Assembly: GCA_000320545.1 (NCBI GenBank)
Contig: ADNK01000002.1
Location: 1-64,000, forward strand
DNA from: Bigelowiella natans CCMP2755
Lineage: Eukaryota; Cercozoa; Chlorarachniophyceae
Direction of reading: 5' to 3'
DNA: 64,000 bases
Shown here: piece after piece, positions 23,579 through 35,028 of the stretch
Numbering within the stretch: the stretch's first letter is position 1
Layout of the letters: each line of letters opens with the position of its first letter
Position numbers and translations under genes: made by a program
The notes under the pieces: model-generated
Databases searched by the model: none
Told to the model about the DNA's origin: nothing
The model's input: only the letters and a program-made list of their open reading frames with translations

Positions 23579-23591
23579 GAGGCTCATAACC
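23579..23591 (-). promoter_or_regulatory. Copia primer-binding site
   Basis: On the minus strand GGTTATGAGCC follows the 5' LTR directly. It is complementary to GGCTCATAACC, the anticodon arm of initiator Met tRNA in many organisms. That fits the half-tRNA priming known for Drosophila copia. The host tRNA is not in this window. Confidence 0.6.
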
Positions 23592-23949
23592 TTTTAGAGG
23601 GCTTGCGGTAGCTGCTTAGCTTTTGTGCGCGGGACTGTGCTGTTGATGTTGGAAAGTCAACACGCGGTCTCGTGTGCTTTTGGATTCTGATGATGACTTG
23701 TGACTTGCGCTGCACGCATGTGCGCATTGGGTTCCGGCGCATTCGCGAAGATTCTCGAATCTTCCAGAATTCTCTCGAATTCTCTCGAGTGTTTCTGGAA
23801 GGTTCTCGAAGCTTCCGGAATGTTCTCGAAGATTCTGGAAGTTCTGAGAACTTCCATGCGCATGTGCGCAGCGCAGCGTGCAGCACGAGTGGACGTGCGC
23901 ATGCTGCGACAGCTCCTTGATCGTGGGTGGCGCGGCCAGACCGCTGACA
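23592..23949 (-). repeat. Copia 5' LTR
   Basis: Read on the minus strand it starts TGTCAGCGG and ends CTAAAA, so it lacks the usual terminal CA. The boundary is fixed by the flanking CCTAG duplication and the primer site. It carries the GAA/TTC array described separately. It matches the 3' LTR except within the 27 bases next to the primer site. Confidence 0.92.
23747..23854 (-). promoter_or_regulatory. Heat-shock-element-like array in the copia LTR
   Basis: GAA triplets recur almost exactly every 10 bp, with TTC triplets midway between them, giving alternating nGAAn/nTTCn pentamers over about 108 bp. This is the consensus arrangement bound by heat-shock factor trimers. The array is duplicated in the other LTR at 17021-17128 (GAA at 17021, 17031, 17041, 17051, 17072, 17082, 17092, 17102, 17112 and 17122). 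It starts about 95 bp inside the 5' LTR, in the U3 promoter part. Binding is inference. Confidence 0.65.
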
Positions 23950-23954
23950 CCTAG

Positions 23955-24200
23955 TGCTATAACAACACCATCGAACTAGCTCAGCTCATACAGCATGAAA
24001 TTGAACCATCATCATGCATGCATCGATCTTGGCGGGTAGCACCCGTCTACCCGTTAACGGCGCCCATCTGGACATAGCTAGATAGTTAGATAAATGCTAG
24101 AGTGCTACACTACGTACACTAGTACACATTGAATGCAGCTTGCTGCACAGACATTGCTATCTAGCTAGCAAGCTATGCCTTAAGGAGCGCTTGACCATTT
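23955..24200. other. Palindromic-word intergenic island
   Basis: No gene seen. It is dense in CTAG, TAGC and ACGT words (for example GCTATCTAGCTAGCAAGCTA near 24157), like the islands at 2300, 6150, 16560 and 53880. Confidence 0.45.
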
Positions 24201-24362
24201 CCAAAGAACTTCTCTATCTTTTCTCCAGTAAAATACTCGCAAGCCTCTATGAAGTTCGCAAAAATGGAACATATTTTGATGTTTTTCTGGATTAGGACTT
24301 CGACCTTAATGAGGAGGGTATTTATCACTTTAAACGATGAGTTTCGGGGCAAAGTATGTCAA

Positions 24363-24941
24363 TTATACCTTTGATTCTATATTTCTTATTCTTTTGAAAA
24401 CAGCAAAGAGTGGCAAATAGCTCGAGAATAAAATTGTAATCTCCTCGATACAATAACTCTGGATAGACTTTATGGCAAATTCGTGAAGCTTTTTCAAATG
24501 GTCACTGCCATATTTTTTAAGAATGTCAAAAATATTGAAGATGGGTATTGTGACGTTCATTGTACCTTAATCGCTGGCACAATATAATGATTAAATATAG
24601 ATCGCTTGACATCATCACGATTGTAGGGTGTGAGCTAAGAATGTAATTTCCAGAGCGTAGGGGTCGTATGAACACTTCCCAAAACTTTGACAGCAATTTA
24701 TTGTACTCTACCTGAAAACAAACGAAAATAAGTTCACACTGTATTTGTAATTTCCAGTAATTTGTTCACAAGGCACGGTACTTACCGCTGCCTTCGTCAA
24801 TTTCTGGAGTGCTGCAGCCCAAGGTCTACTAGCCTTGCTTCCGGAAGATAAATTATCGCATGACTTCTTCAGTTTTGTTTCAAAGATGTTTTTTCGTTGA
24901 AATTTTTGACATGGCACCTCCTTCAACGCTTGTTCTGCCAT
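24363..24941 (-). CDS. Unknown small gene, two or three exons
   Basis: Exon 1, 24941-24786, starts MAEQALKEVPCQKFQRKNIF and ends at a strong GTAAGT donor. Exon 2 starts at 24711 after TTTTCAG and continues in phase with VEYNKLLSKFWEVF. It may end at the stop at 24526. Alternatively it splices into the open stretch 24560-24363 (DILKKYGSDHLKKLHEFAIK). The product is helical and rich in Lys, Ala and Leu. No family was recognised; a BAR/IMD-type helical domain is a weak possibility. Confidence 0.5.
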
Positions 24942-24959
24942 TACTTATCACTTTGTGTT

Positions 24960-25748
24960 TGTTGAAGTTTTTTTAATAAGAGCGATAAATTATGTGTTGT
25001 TAGGGAAGATAGTGTGCTTCTTACCCAGATCAAGGTCTTCTACGAGCATGTGATAACTTCAACCATGCCGATTGTTCTACCCGGTGGTACGTTCTTTTCC
25101 GCGCTACATATCGTTTTGCGTACGACAACAAAAATGGAAATATTTTAACAAAAATCCCATGCAATCTAAAGAGGGAATGCAACTGTCACTGCTTGGTAAC
25201 TGCCGTTAAAAGAAGCCAGCATCTCAAGGGTTGTCAGCTGTCATCCAGAAAAACTCTTCGAAACTCCCATTTGTTGTTGTTGTTATTATTATTGTTGTTG
25301 TTGTTGTTGCTATTGTGTCCAATAATTTCCGATAATAAGTGGTTATAATACTAACTAGCATGGTCATTCATCATCGGGAATATATGCTAATAATATATTC
25401 TAATAACAATAATAATAATAATAATAACAACATTTATTTCTCAACGAACTAGGACCATGAGGATGGTCATCAATCATCCATCATCATCATGGTGCTGCAA
25501 TTAACTTAAAACTCATCTACCAACCTAACCTATCCTCCTCCTCTCCCCCCCTCTCCCTCCACCTTACGCCCATCATCTTGCTGCTACCATAGTTAGCTTG
25601 AGAAGGAAAGAATGTGTTGAGAAGAACGGGGAGCCGAAGAAAGATCGACTATCATCCAGCTAGGGGAGTAAAAGAAGAAGGAAGAAGAAGAAGAAGAAGA
25701 AAAAGGACACAAGGCGTTGGAAAATTCATTCGTTAGCCTGACGCAATC
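24960..25748. other. Intergenic with TTG/AAT/CCT microsatellites
   Basis: Runs of TTG (25272-25312), AATAAT (25401-25430) and short AAG repeats (25673-25701). No gene seen. Confidence 0.6.
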
Positions 25749-26791
25749 ATGGCTACCTATCTGCTGCAAAGCTTTTTGGTGTTCATCATTCTCCTTTCGT
25801 ATTTGCAAATTCGGCAAACGAAGACTCTTTCCTCGCCGATAAAAGTACTTCCAGCAGCAAGAAATATGGTTAGGGGAAGGCGCTCCTTTCTTACTCGGTG
25901 CGAAGAAGACGGTGGGGTGTTTCAAACACTTCGAGCAAAGCAATTTTCTAAGCCCCAGGTCTGGTAACTACTCGGAAGGCTTTGCTCTTTGCTGATACAT
26001 TATCGAATTACTAATTTAAACTTCATATGTAATTTTAAACTACTTACCAATTTGGCGAGTAGGGTTTCTATCGATTCCTTTGAATACATAACAATTTGGC
26101 CTGGAGGTTTCTGTCGATTCCCTGATCAGAAGAGAGAATATCAGAAGAGAAAATTTATCAAACGTTTGATTTCCCCTCCCTGCAATATGTAGAAGCAGCT
26201 ACTCTCATAACTTTGCATTCTTCATCGAAATTATCCAAAACACAGATTCGAAAGCTGAGGGCATTGTCACAGCGTCTCAAGGCTAACAAAACTATGCCGC
26301 GCATTACGGTTCTTCACAGCAACAACCAATTATGATGATGAAAATTTCTTTCCAAATGGTCACTCAGTGGTAGATAGATGGTGGAAACGTATTATCCTTC
26401 ATTCTTCCTTATAACAATAGGTTCATGGATCCAGTATTGACACGTGGGATATCCAACGACTGTCTTCAGCGATGAGAGGCAGCAGCAGCAAAAGCGGCAG
26501 CGGCTGTCAATTCATTAGTGTCAAATTTGGCGACTTGCAAGGGGTTCGTAATTCAAAGAAATAACACTGATCCAATTTTTTTTGTCATTCATTATATGTT
26601 ACACGACGTTATAATTTACATGTTTCAACGACGTTTTACTTTGTTAGAAGCAGACCGTGAGAAAGGCTGCTGAGCTTCTCGCATGTACTTTAGACGCTGA
26701 CATAGTACAAGTAATCGGGCATACTACGGTGTTGTGTCATGGCATTACCCCCAATGACAGCAGTTTACTTGAAGATTCTAAACCGTGGTAA
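25749..26791 (+). CDS. Small CRM/YhbY-domain RNA-binding protein with signal sequence
   Basis: CRM domains bind RNA in ribosome assembly (bacterial YhbY) and organelle intron splicing. Exon 1 starts at ATG 25749 with a hydrophobic presequence (LLQSFLVFIILLSYL), then basic residues. Exon 2 26246-26308 gives IRKLRALSQRLKANKTMPRI. Exon 3 26421-26543 gives HGSSIDTWDIQRLSSAM and FISVKFGDLQG. Exon 4 26651-26791 gives QTVRKAAELLACTLDADIVQ and VIGHTTVLCHG, then the stop. These match the LRxxAxxL, ELIKVKxGD and AEVVQxIGxxxVLYR blocks of the family. The exon 1 donor (25958 or 25963) is uncertain. There is one CRM unit only. The presequence suggests plastid or secretory targeting (inference). Confidence 0.8.
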
Positions 26792-26859
26792 TTAAGTTCT
26801 CGCGTTACATAGATTTGATCAATGTGTGATTTACATTGTGTGTAGAACACATCAAAAGG

Positions 26860-27440
26860 ACTAACTATGTTTCCCTATCAATAAAACGTTGCGATGATGT
26901 CCAGCACGTAAATGCATCCAATGCATTTGTAGATTGACGCATGGTCTGCATCGCATCAGCACACAGAAACGAAATGTGTGAGTCTCCCTTTCTAGCTTTG
27001 AGCGCAATGAACTTGTTGGCATATTATGCATTGCGTGAAGTGCACGCACGTTTGCATGTATACGGTGTGAAAGGTGATCAGTGCGAGATGCGATGAATCG
27101 ATCACTCAGTGCTTGCATGCACGCCACTGAACCAGCATGCACGCGCGCGAAACCGCTGGTAGCAGTGGCGTGGCTTGCATCATTCACAGCGGCGGTGCAA
27201 ACAGCACGCAATCAACGCACATCCACGCGTGCTTGCGAAGCGCAATGGAATTATTGGACACAATACAGTGACATCATGTTCATGTCATGCCAGCATGTGT
27301 GGTACGGTGTTGCATGTCTGTGATGTTTCAATGAACAATGAACAATGAACAAAGCATTGATGCAAACACTGCATGAAAAAGAACCACATGGGAGACATGC
27401 ATGAACTGTGACAGCAGCACCTCATCAAAAATCATTGCGA
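26860..27440. repeat. Degenerate repeat island related to the LINE region
   Basis: GC-richer, TGCA-rich DNA with an AACAATG run at 27332-27350, followed by GAACCACATGGGAGACA near 27382. The same pair of motifs appears at 46560-46675. It is probably a relic of the same transposable-element family. No intact frame. Confidence 0.5.
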
Positions 27441-28072
27441 GGAGGGAGCTGCGATGCCTTCCCTTCTCCAACAAAGGGGGCCAATCATCAAAAGCGGCAT
27501 TGGCCATTGCCGTGAGGGCGTTGGGCAGGGATGACTCTGCGACACGTTCACTGCACGATGCAGGCTCATGTCGTTAGCCTGCAATAATACTAGCAGCATT
27601 CTTGATCGTTGTATGTAGACATAGTAGCCATGGAAATGAAAATGTGAAATATGTTCAATACTGGCGCGTAGCACCGATCTCTCCCACTTCTGATTCTATC
27701 TCTGATCTGGGAATGGATAAGCTGGAGTAAAAGTTTTGGGGTAGTTGAGCGAAAACTTGTCCATATGTGCCTTAAGTATAGCAGACATAGGTAAAATATT
27801 TTTCACATCATACAGCATCTCTAGATGTATCTAGGTATTGGGATTCCCTCCAAATATGTGTTGTGTTCGGTCTGTCTTTTACTCCTACTTTGTATTGTTT
27901 ACTACCTGCTCTACGCCGCCAAGTCGCTTCAAACGTACATATGCAGCAGTTCCTGTAGGTAGAAAATAATAATGACAAAGCAAAATATTGTCATGCCGAT
28001 GATAAATCATGTATGATGATGATACAATCTATCACTGCCATAACTAGTGAAGATTAGGAATGAGAATCCTTA
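27441..28072. other. Intergenic, nothing recognised
   Basis: Frames here are short and show no family signal. The end lies against the 3' end of the kinase gene. Confidence 0.5.
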
Positions 28073-29133
28073 CTACACAACTACTAGTTGAACTACAGCT
28101 ACAACTGTGATTATGGTCATCAACATCATCATCATAATCATCATCATATGCAGCAGTAGGAGGAGCAATAATATCATTACATCCACCAGCACCATCATCA
28201 TCATCATCATCATACCTATCCCTGCAAGTGAGCAAACTTCCAAATCACCACCTAAGGGTAGCAGCAGCAGCAGTAGTACCAACACCAGCAGGTAGGTCGG
28301 GGAGAGAAGAAATATCATATCATATTTGCAGTACTCATAGTACAACAAACATGGGCATCATGGGCATCATCATGGGCATCATCATCATCATCATCATCAT
28401 CATCAAGATCGTTGGAAGAGATAGCAACAGGAGATGCAGCAGAAAGCAAGATAATTCATTCCTTTGTCTAGTAATAGACCACATATTTATTTTTAAGCGC
28501 CACTACTGGAACTACTACTACTACTACTACTACTACCAAAAAAACGAGCATATAATCTTGATAATGGCAATCCGAATCCCATCCCTGCATCATGCATTCA
28601 TCCATTGATTCATTCATTGATTCATCATCACATTCATCACCATCACTGGTTGCTATGATAGTAGTTGACAAGAGCAGAAGAATGATGATGATGACGATGA
28701 TGATTATAATCATGATCATGTTACTGCTCAGAGAGTAGTAGTAGTAGTAGCAGTAACAGTAGCACTAGCAGTAGTAGTAGTAGGTGGGTGTGGTGCACAA
28801 ATACAAACAGATACACGATGGAACAAAAAGCAGCTCATTGACAATCAAGCCATCACACAGCATCTTCTTCTTAAGTGCAACTATCATCATCTTCATCACC
28901 TGCTAATATGCCATCACGGCGATGATTAGCGTATCCGTATTGATCATCCTTTCAAGTAGTAGCAGCAATAAGTAGCACATGATGATATGAATATCAATAA
29001 AATTTTGTATTTTTGCTACTACTACTACTACTACAACAACAACTACTACTACTACTACTATTATTACCGCTTTAACTCCCTCTGCAGATGAATGAGTATA
29101 CCTATAAGCAGCATCAGTAAGTAGTAGCAACAA

Positions 29134-29171
<38 letters not shown>

Positions 29172-30273
29172 TTGATGGTGGAGGGGTATGAGAAGTAGAA
29201 TTGCAAGCTGCTGCTGCTATTTGGTTGGTTGGTTGGTGGGTAAACAACGTTATAAACTTATTTGTATGTATGTTTTGAGCTACATGCTATCTTGCTACTG
29301 CTGCTATACTGCCAACAAACAAACGAATGCCATACAGAACAAATATCTCTATCTTCTCCTCCTCCTCCTCCTCCTCCTTCTACTTTTGTTCATTCCACAT
29401 TTACATTGCTCCTATTCTCAAATTATTGGTCCTCTCTACTACTGTCAAGAAACGACTGAGCAACACTACTTTTCGTATAACATATTACTACTTACTTCCA
29501 AACATCTGGCATTTTGGATGAAGGTATTCCTAGACGATCATATATAGATATTCGGTCGTTAGCAGCCTATTTCCACCTCCCCATCCATGATATCAACAGC
29601 ATGGTGTTGTGTCAAAAGTAGTAGTAGTAGTAGCAGTAGTAGTTAGTAGCAGTAGCAGTTAGTAGCAGCAATGATTGCGTATTATCACTGGTACCTCCTC
29701 CTCTATCCCGAACCATTATTACTACATCCTAAGAATGATGCAACAAGAACAACAACAACAACAACAACAATAATAAGCAAGAATAAATAGTGGAAGAACA
29801 AATAGAAAAAGAAGAGGCATACAACATTAAATATGCATCATCATCATCATTATCACCATCAAATCGTAGCATAAGAAGTAGTAGTAGTAGCAGCAGCAGC
29901 TTTAGCTTTGTTGTAGAAGAAGGTATAGGTAGTCGTTTTATTATTAGTCATTAATAGAATACCTCATCTTCCTTAGAAGAACCGATGACAACCTAAAAAA
30001 TAACAGCAGCAGCAACAACAACAACCAAAACAACGACAATGATGATCAACACGACAACAATCAGGAGAAGGAAACAACATAGACCGTAATTATTGATTGA
30101 TACCACCATCACCATCATGAATGAATGTATGAATGAATGAATGAAAAGCAAAAATATAGGATACAATACCCTATGGTTGCAAACACAGTAATACTACTAC
30201 CACTACTACCTCAACGGGGGGAATTTGGAAGTTTAGATCGTCTTGAAACTAGATGTTGGAAATACGCGACGAC

Positions 30274-30313
<40 letters not shown>

Positions 30314-31355
30314 ATACATGCATGGAGTGCGTAAAGCAGACTTAGTGGTACTAAATAGTAGAAGCAGCGCCAATAGCAATAGCTATAGCAATAGCAGGGG
30401 GATAATACAAAATACTACGTGATGAGATAGAAAGAGAGAAAGAAGAACCATAAGTTGTTGTTGTTTATGCAATGGCAAATAATGATAATGAAATACTCCT
30501 CTTCCTCCTCCCTCTGATTATCATTATCATTATCATCATCATATCCCCAGCATAACCCTCCTCCCTTGTAACAACAATTATCACCTGATTTGAGTGCTCT
30601 ACTTGTGCTCGAAATGAGTTTTTCAACAATTCAACCCTACAGAAGAACAACAAGAACAACAAGAACCATGCAGTGATAATATTTAAAACCATCATCATCA
30701 TCACCATCATTGTAAGTAGCAGTAGCAGCACCATCGGCTAGATCGTCATGACCAACCACCATCATCTTCTTCTTCTTCTTCTTCTTCTTGTAATTCTTCT
30801 CATTATGTGCTATTGCTAGTGGTGGTGGTGTCATCCTCATCGATCATCGTGGTGCTATTATTATTATTAGTTAATATTATTATTATGAAATATTATTTAT
30901 GCAATTATTACGCAATATAGTGAATGTGAGCTGGAATATAGGGCAAAGTCACATCGATGTGTCCTTTCACGATAAATCTGATGATTGATTGATTGACGTG
31001 TTCTTGCACGAAACAGCACATGCTACTACTGCTGCTGCTGTCTCCATGGTCCACATTTAAGCAGCATCACGCACGCTACTATGCTCATAATTGAAACTAT
31101 ATGCCATCCCTCCCCCAATCTCTAGATTTAACCACACTATTCCTTTTCATACGTTGCTCGTATAATTTGATTAGAATACTCTAAGAACACATCTGCTTGC
31201 ACACATGCACTACACATATAGATATATCTACCATACATACATACATACTACGAACCCAGGTGTTGTTCCTAACTCCTTTTCGCACATTAGGCGAACATTC
31301 TCTGCCGCATCTAAAAATATCTGATGATGAATCACACCAATATCCACACACGCAC

Positions 31356-31386
<31 letters not shown>

Positions 31387-31827
31387 CAGTAGAAGAGGAA
31401 CGAATGCAATTAACATTGTTGATGTTGTTGTTATTATGACCAGCTGTTCAACGATCTATTATGTGTTGTTGTTGTTGTTATAATTGTTGTTGTTGTTGTT
31501 GTTGTCTCTTCGTCGCCCACTGTACACTAGCTCGCTTGTAGTAGCGATGATCTTTATCCCAACAACCAATCATTATTCTTACTATTCTTGTCACTCTTAT
31601 TGTGGTTGTGGTTGTTGTTGTTGTTGTTGTTTTCCGACTTTTTCTTCCCCTCTGGTTATTCATCACGAGTGGGAACTGTTTCTACTATTTCTACTACTAC
31701 TACTACTACTACTACTACATCATTACTATCATTATTATAGCACCCTTTTGGGGCTGCAGTTAACTTGGAGTGCCCCGACATACCTATAATGATGATGATG
31801 ATAATAATAATAATAATAATACAAATC

Positions 31828-31860
<33 letters not shown>

Positions 31861-31995
31861 TTGATAAGAATTTTGGAGAAGCAGCAGCACCCTTCTCGTT
31901 TTCCTTCGATAAGATCTTGATGCAGTTCTAGGTGCTGCGATGTGAGCACTGATGTCCTGTAGCATACATACAGTAGTAGCAGTAGTAGTAGTAGT

Positions 31996-32030
<35 letters not shown>

Positions 32031-32652
32031 CGTTGTCGTTGTTGTTGTTGTTGTCGTTGTTATTGTTTCGTGTGTTGATGCACTACTACTCCTTGTTATC
32101 TACCCGATGCGAGCTGTGAGGAATCGATCCAGTAAATCATGGAGATACTGTTCTTCTCTGAAGAAAATGGATGATGATGTTGGTGGTAAAGATGTTTGTT
32201 CAAAGACTACAAAAATAACAAAATAAGAAACAATGATGATATAAGCAGAAGAGTGTCCTTAAAAATCTTGTAATCAATGACGAAAAAGTGAGAGAGAATA
32301 ACGTGAGAAAGAACAACAGCACCACAGCAGCAGCACCACCACCATCATCCCATTCTACCAGCGGAACAAGTAAAACAGCAGAAGCTCAAGAAGAAGGAGA
32401 AGAAGAAGAAGAAGAAGAAGGTGAAGGATCACATTATGTGTCGTAAGTCAGTTGTGAGTTGGTATTGTTATTATTACCTTGTTGACATTCCTCTTTTATT
32501 CTTTAACTCGTGAACACCTTTCATCAATCATCAATGCTTCAAGAACGAATGATTAAAATGATGATGATGATGATGATTGATGCTAATAATATTACACACA
32601 ATCTTAAGATAGTGGTAGACGAAGAAGCAACAACAGCACATGTGTATTTTTG

Positions 32653-32694
<42 letters not shown>

Positions 32695-33255
32695 AGCACA
32701 TAATCTAATGTAGCATATATGCTGCTGTAGCAATTAAAAAGTCATATCTGTGGTTTATTCTTCGCTTCTTGTTCTTCGCGTATTCTCTTTACTACTACTA
32801 CTAGTACAAACTAGCACCTTCAGATAAGAGGGGAATTACTTATTGCTACTACTACTACTAGAACAAACTAGCACCTTCAGATAAGAGGGGAATTACTTTC
32901 GCTAATCTGTCCTTGTGTTGTGTCAAAATCTGACAAGAGAGAGAGACAGAGAGAGAGAGAATATATTGTTGATTGGGAAGGAGGAAGAACGAAGGGATAA
33001 TGAGGCAGCTACGTAGTAGATGATTTAATATCGAGCTACTGTTGGAAAAAGTAGTATTCTCATCATTATTATTTTTATTGGTAGTAGAAATAGTAATGGT
33101 AGTAGTAGTGGTAGTAGTGGTAGTAATACGTAGCAACAACCCGGCGTAGTTGTATTGCATCATCTGTGGAATCGGGTTCATCGATCGATCGAAGGTCCAT
33201 GAAACATTGTAAATACCTGGTGCCAGATAGATCATGTATAATTAACAGAGATACG

Positions 33256-33339
<84 letters not shown>

Positions 33340-33655
33340 GTTTCTGAAATTAGCTTGAAAGATTTCGTTTTGATCCATGATGGTGCCAGTTCGAATTCCT
33401 TCGCCCGAACCTTATTGATACCAAACAATATATAATATTGAGTGCTGCATGGCTATATAGGGTTGGTGCTGGCATCACACATAATTTGAATAAAAAGATA
33501 TATGTGCACACATCAGTGTTAATACTACCGCATATCGTACTGGCAACTCCCTGTACAGAAACTTAGCAGAGTTTACAATGGTATCCTGAACAGAACAACT
33601 AACATTAAAACGATAGAAACCAATCACAAAGAGAAATGCATAAATACACACACAA

Positions 33656-33734
<79 letters not shown>

Positions 33735-34247
33735 AATATATCTATACAATGTAACATCACGTGACGCTTGAGTGAATGCCGTTATTAAATCAGATACAAA
33801 TTATCTTACCGAATCCGGATCCATCCCAAACTTAATCATCATATCGATGCTTTAAATAAATGTAAAAAGTTGTTCAGAGGCCGCCAATAGCGTCGCTTTT
33901 TCGTTATAATAGCATAATCATTATCATCATTATCATCATCATCGTGTGTATCATTTATCCTTATCTTCCTATGTCCTACAACCGAACATCATACAACGTA
34001 TAAGCAAAAGGAATGCTGGTTCTTTCTTATGTTACCTGACACTAGTCTGTCTTATCCCTGCTAATTGTGTTGCTTCTGCTAGAAGTAGTTCTTCAAATCT
34101 CCGTTTCGTTATTGACACCATCTGCATCTTACTATTTTTGTTTAGCGTCGATGATGTGCTCATAGATTTGATCAAGTGGTGGTAGCAGGTTTGACGCCGA
34201 GGAGGGGCCTTCCTTGCCACTCTCAACAACGATGTGTTGCATCTCAT
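28073..34247 (-). CDS. BCKDK/PDK-like: Mitochondrial branched-chain/pyruvate dehydrogenase kinase, about 21 exons
   Basis: It phosphorylates and inactivates the E1 subunit of a mitochondrial 2-oxoacid dehydrogenase. Exons on the minus strand: 34247-34036, 33849-33810, 33585-33529, 33410-33340, 33216-33141, 32929-32875, 32517-32478, 32157-32104, 31956-31891, 31783-31744, 31320-31256, 30977-30912, 30636-30585, 29992-29963, 29728-29695, 29529-29496, 29101-29068, 28948-28900, 28584-28537, 28251-28216 and 28104-28073. Phases agree throughout. Landmarks: presequence MRCNTSLLRVARKAPPRR, FLYRELPVRYA, YLQCFMDLR, LLDRFLTARIG, TSQHLELH, YVGALQVNCSPKR, AAENVRLMCEKELG, N-box ELLKNSFRA, G1 box VRDRGGG, G2 box GMGFGLPLSRLYARFFGGDL. 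YTHSSAE resembles the TTAE of BCKDK more than the ST of PDK. The last exon and C-terminus are the weakest part. Confidence 0.9.
28084..33740. repeat. Microsatellite-filled introns of the kinase gene
   Basis: Nearly every intron carries repeats. Examples: CAT at 28194-28212, CTA at 28507-28536, CTA/CAA at 29018-29060, GAT at 29137-29170, TA at 30280-30308, TAG at 31357-31386, TTG at 31997-32055, CA at 32655-32691, TA and GA at 33260-33337, CA and GA at 33660-33732. Long single-residue frames on either strand come from these. Confidence 0.9.
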
Positions 34248-34538
34248 GTTGGTGGTGAGCGATCAGTTTGTTCAGAGGAAGGCGCTCGTAGCCAATTACT
34301 TTTGATCATTTCTGAACTGGATGTTTATCGTATAAGAACAATCATATTCTAAATTGAATTCAACAACAAATAAAACAACTCTTTACGCATATGATAATCT
34401 ATCGGAGTAGATCTAGTGTTATTACTATCTTTTAAGTTCAACGATTCGATATGGTCCAAATAAGGCTAAATTGCACAAATTTCGTTGTCGCTACATATAA
34501 ATCATCTTAATTTTAAGGGGACGAAAAATTCTTCGTAG

Positions 34539-35028
34539 GATTTTTCCTTTGTTCATAAATGCCTCATAGAGGTTACCCAAATCCAGTCGGCTGCCCTGTC
34601 CAAGCATCCTTTGATAGTCATGGCAACGTCTTGGATCATCTCTAATTCTCTCAAGGTAGTCATTTCTCATTTCAAGAATCTAACTGAAAATTTATTCTCT
34701 TTTCAATCGAAGAGCTGCTTCGCTGGTGCATCTATTGGATTCGGAGTTTACCAGATTGTAGAGAGCGCGGGTGGGGGTGCACGTATAAGTCCCCCACGGA
34801 CGATAGCAAGGTAGTGATATTCACATAAACGAAAAAATATTTATTATGATTCAAAATTTACTTCAGAGCAGCGTTCATAAATTCAGGATTGCTGCTTTTC
34901 ATATTCTTGGTAATTTTATTGCAACATTCCGAGTTTGAGAGATGTGAGCTGTCGTTTGCAGACTTATCATTGCCCGGTTGACATGGGATGGCGTTCTGCC
35001 CTCACAGCAGACACATTCTTACGAGTAA
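34539..35028 (+). CDS. Unknown protein, three or more exons
   Basis: In-phase exons 34539-34655 (KCLIEVTQIQSAALSKHPLI, then MATSWIISNSLK), 34713-34810 (SCFAGASIGFGVYQIVESAG) and 34962-35028 (LIIARLTWDGVLPSQQTHSYE, stop). The GTAGTC and GTAGTG donors fit the phases. The 5' end was not found; it should lie in the 34250-34530 gap beside the divergent kinase start. No family was recognised. Short hydrophobic segments suggest membrane association (weak). Confidence 0.45.

Larger units (their letters stand above)
16866..23949 (-). mobile_element. Ty1/copia LTR retrotransposon, complete
   Basis: A 7.08-kb element on the minus strand, bounded by 358-bp direct repeats and flanked by the 5-bp duplication CCTAG (16861-16865 and 23950-23954). 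Order on the minus strand: 5' LTR, primer site, one gag-pol frame (protease, integrase, reverse transcriptase, RNase H: the copia order), a 1.7-kb 3' segment, 3' LTR. The pol frame has no stops or frameshifts and the LTRs differ at only five bases, so it may be recently active. Activity is inference. Confidence 0.95.

Noticed and set aside
30465-31949. Met-, Leu-, Ile- and Val-rich frames between 28 and 33 kb
   Set aside because: These are microsatellite translations. The real coding pieces here are short kinase exons in other frames.
33946-34185. Plus-strand 79-codon frame with hydrophobic segments
   Set aside because: It is antisense to the first kinase exon (34247-34036), whose presequence and splice phase are well supported.
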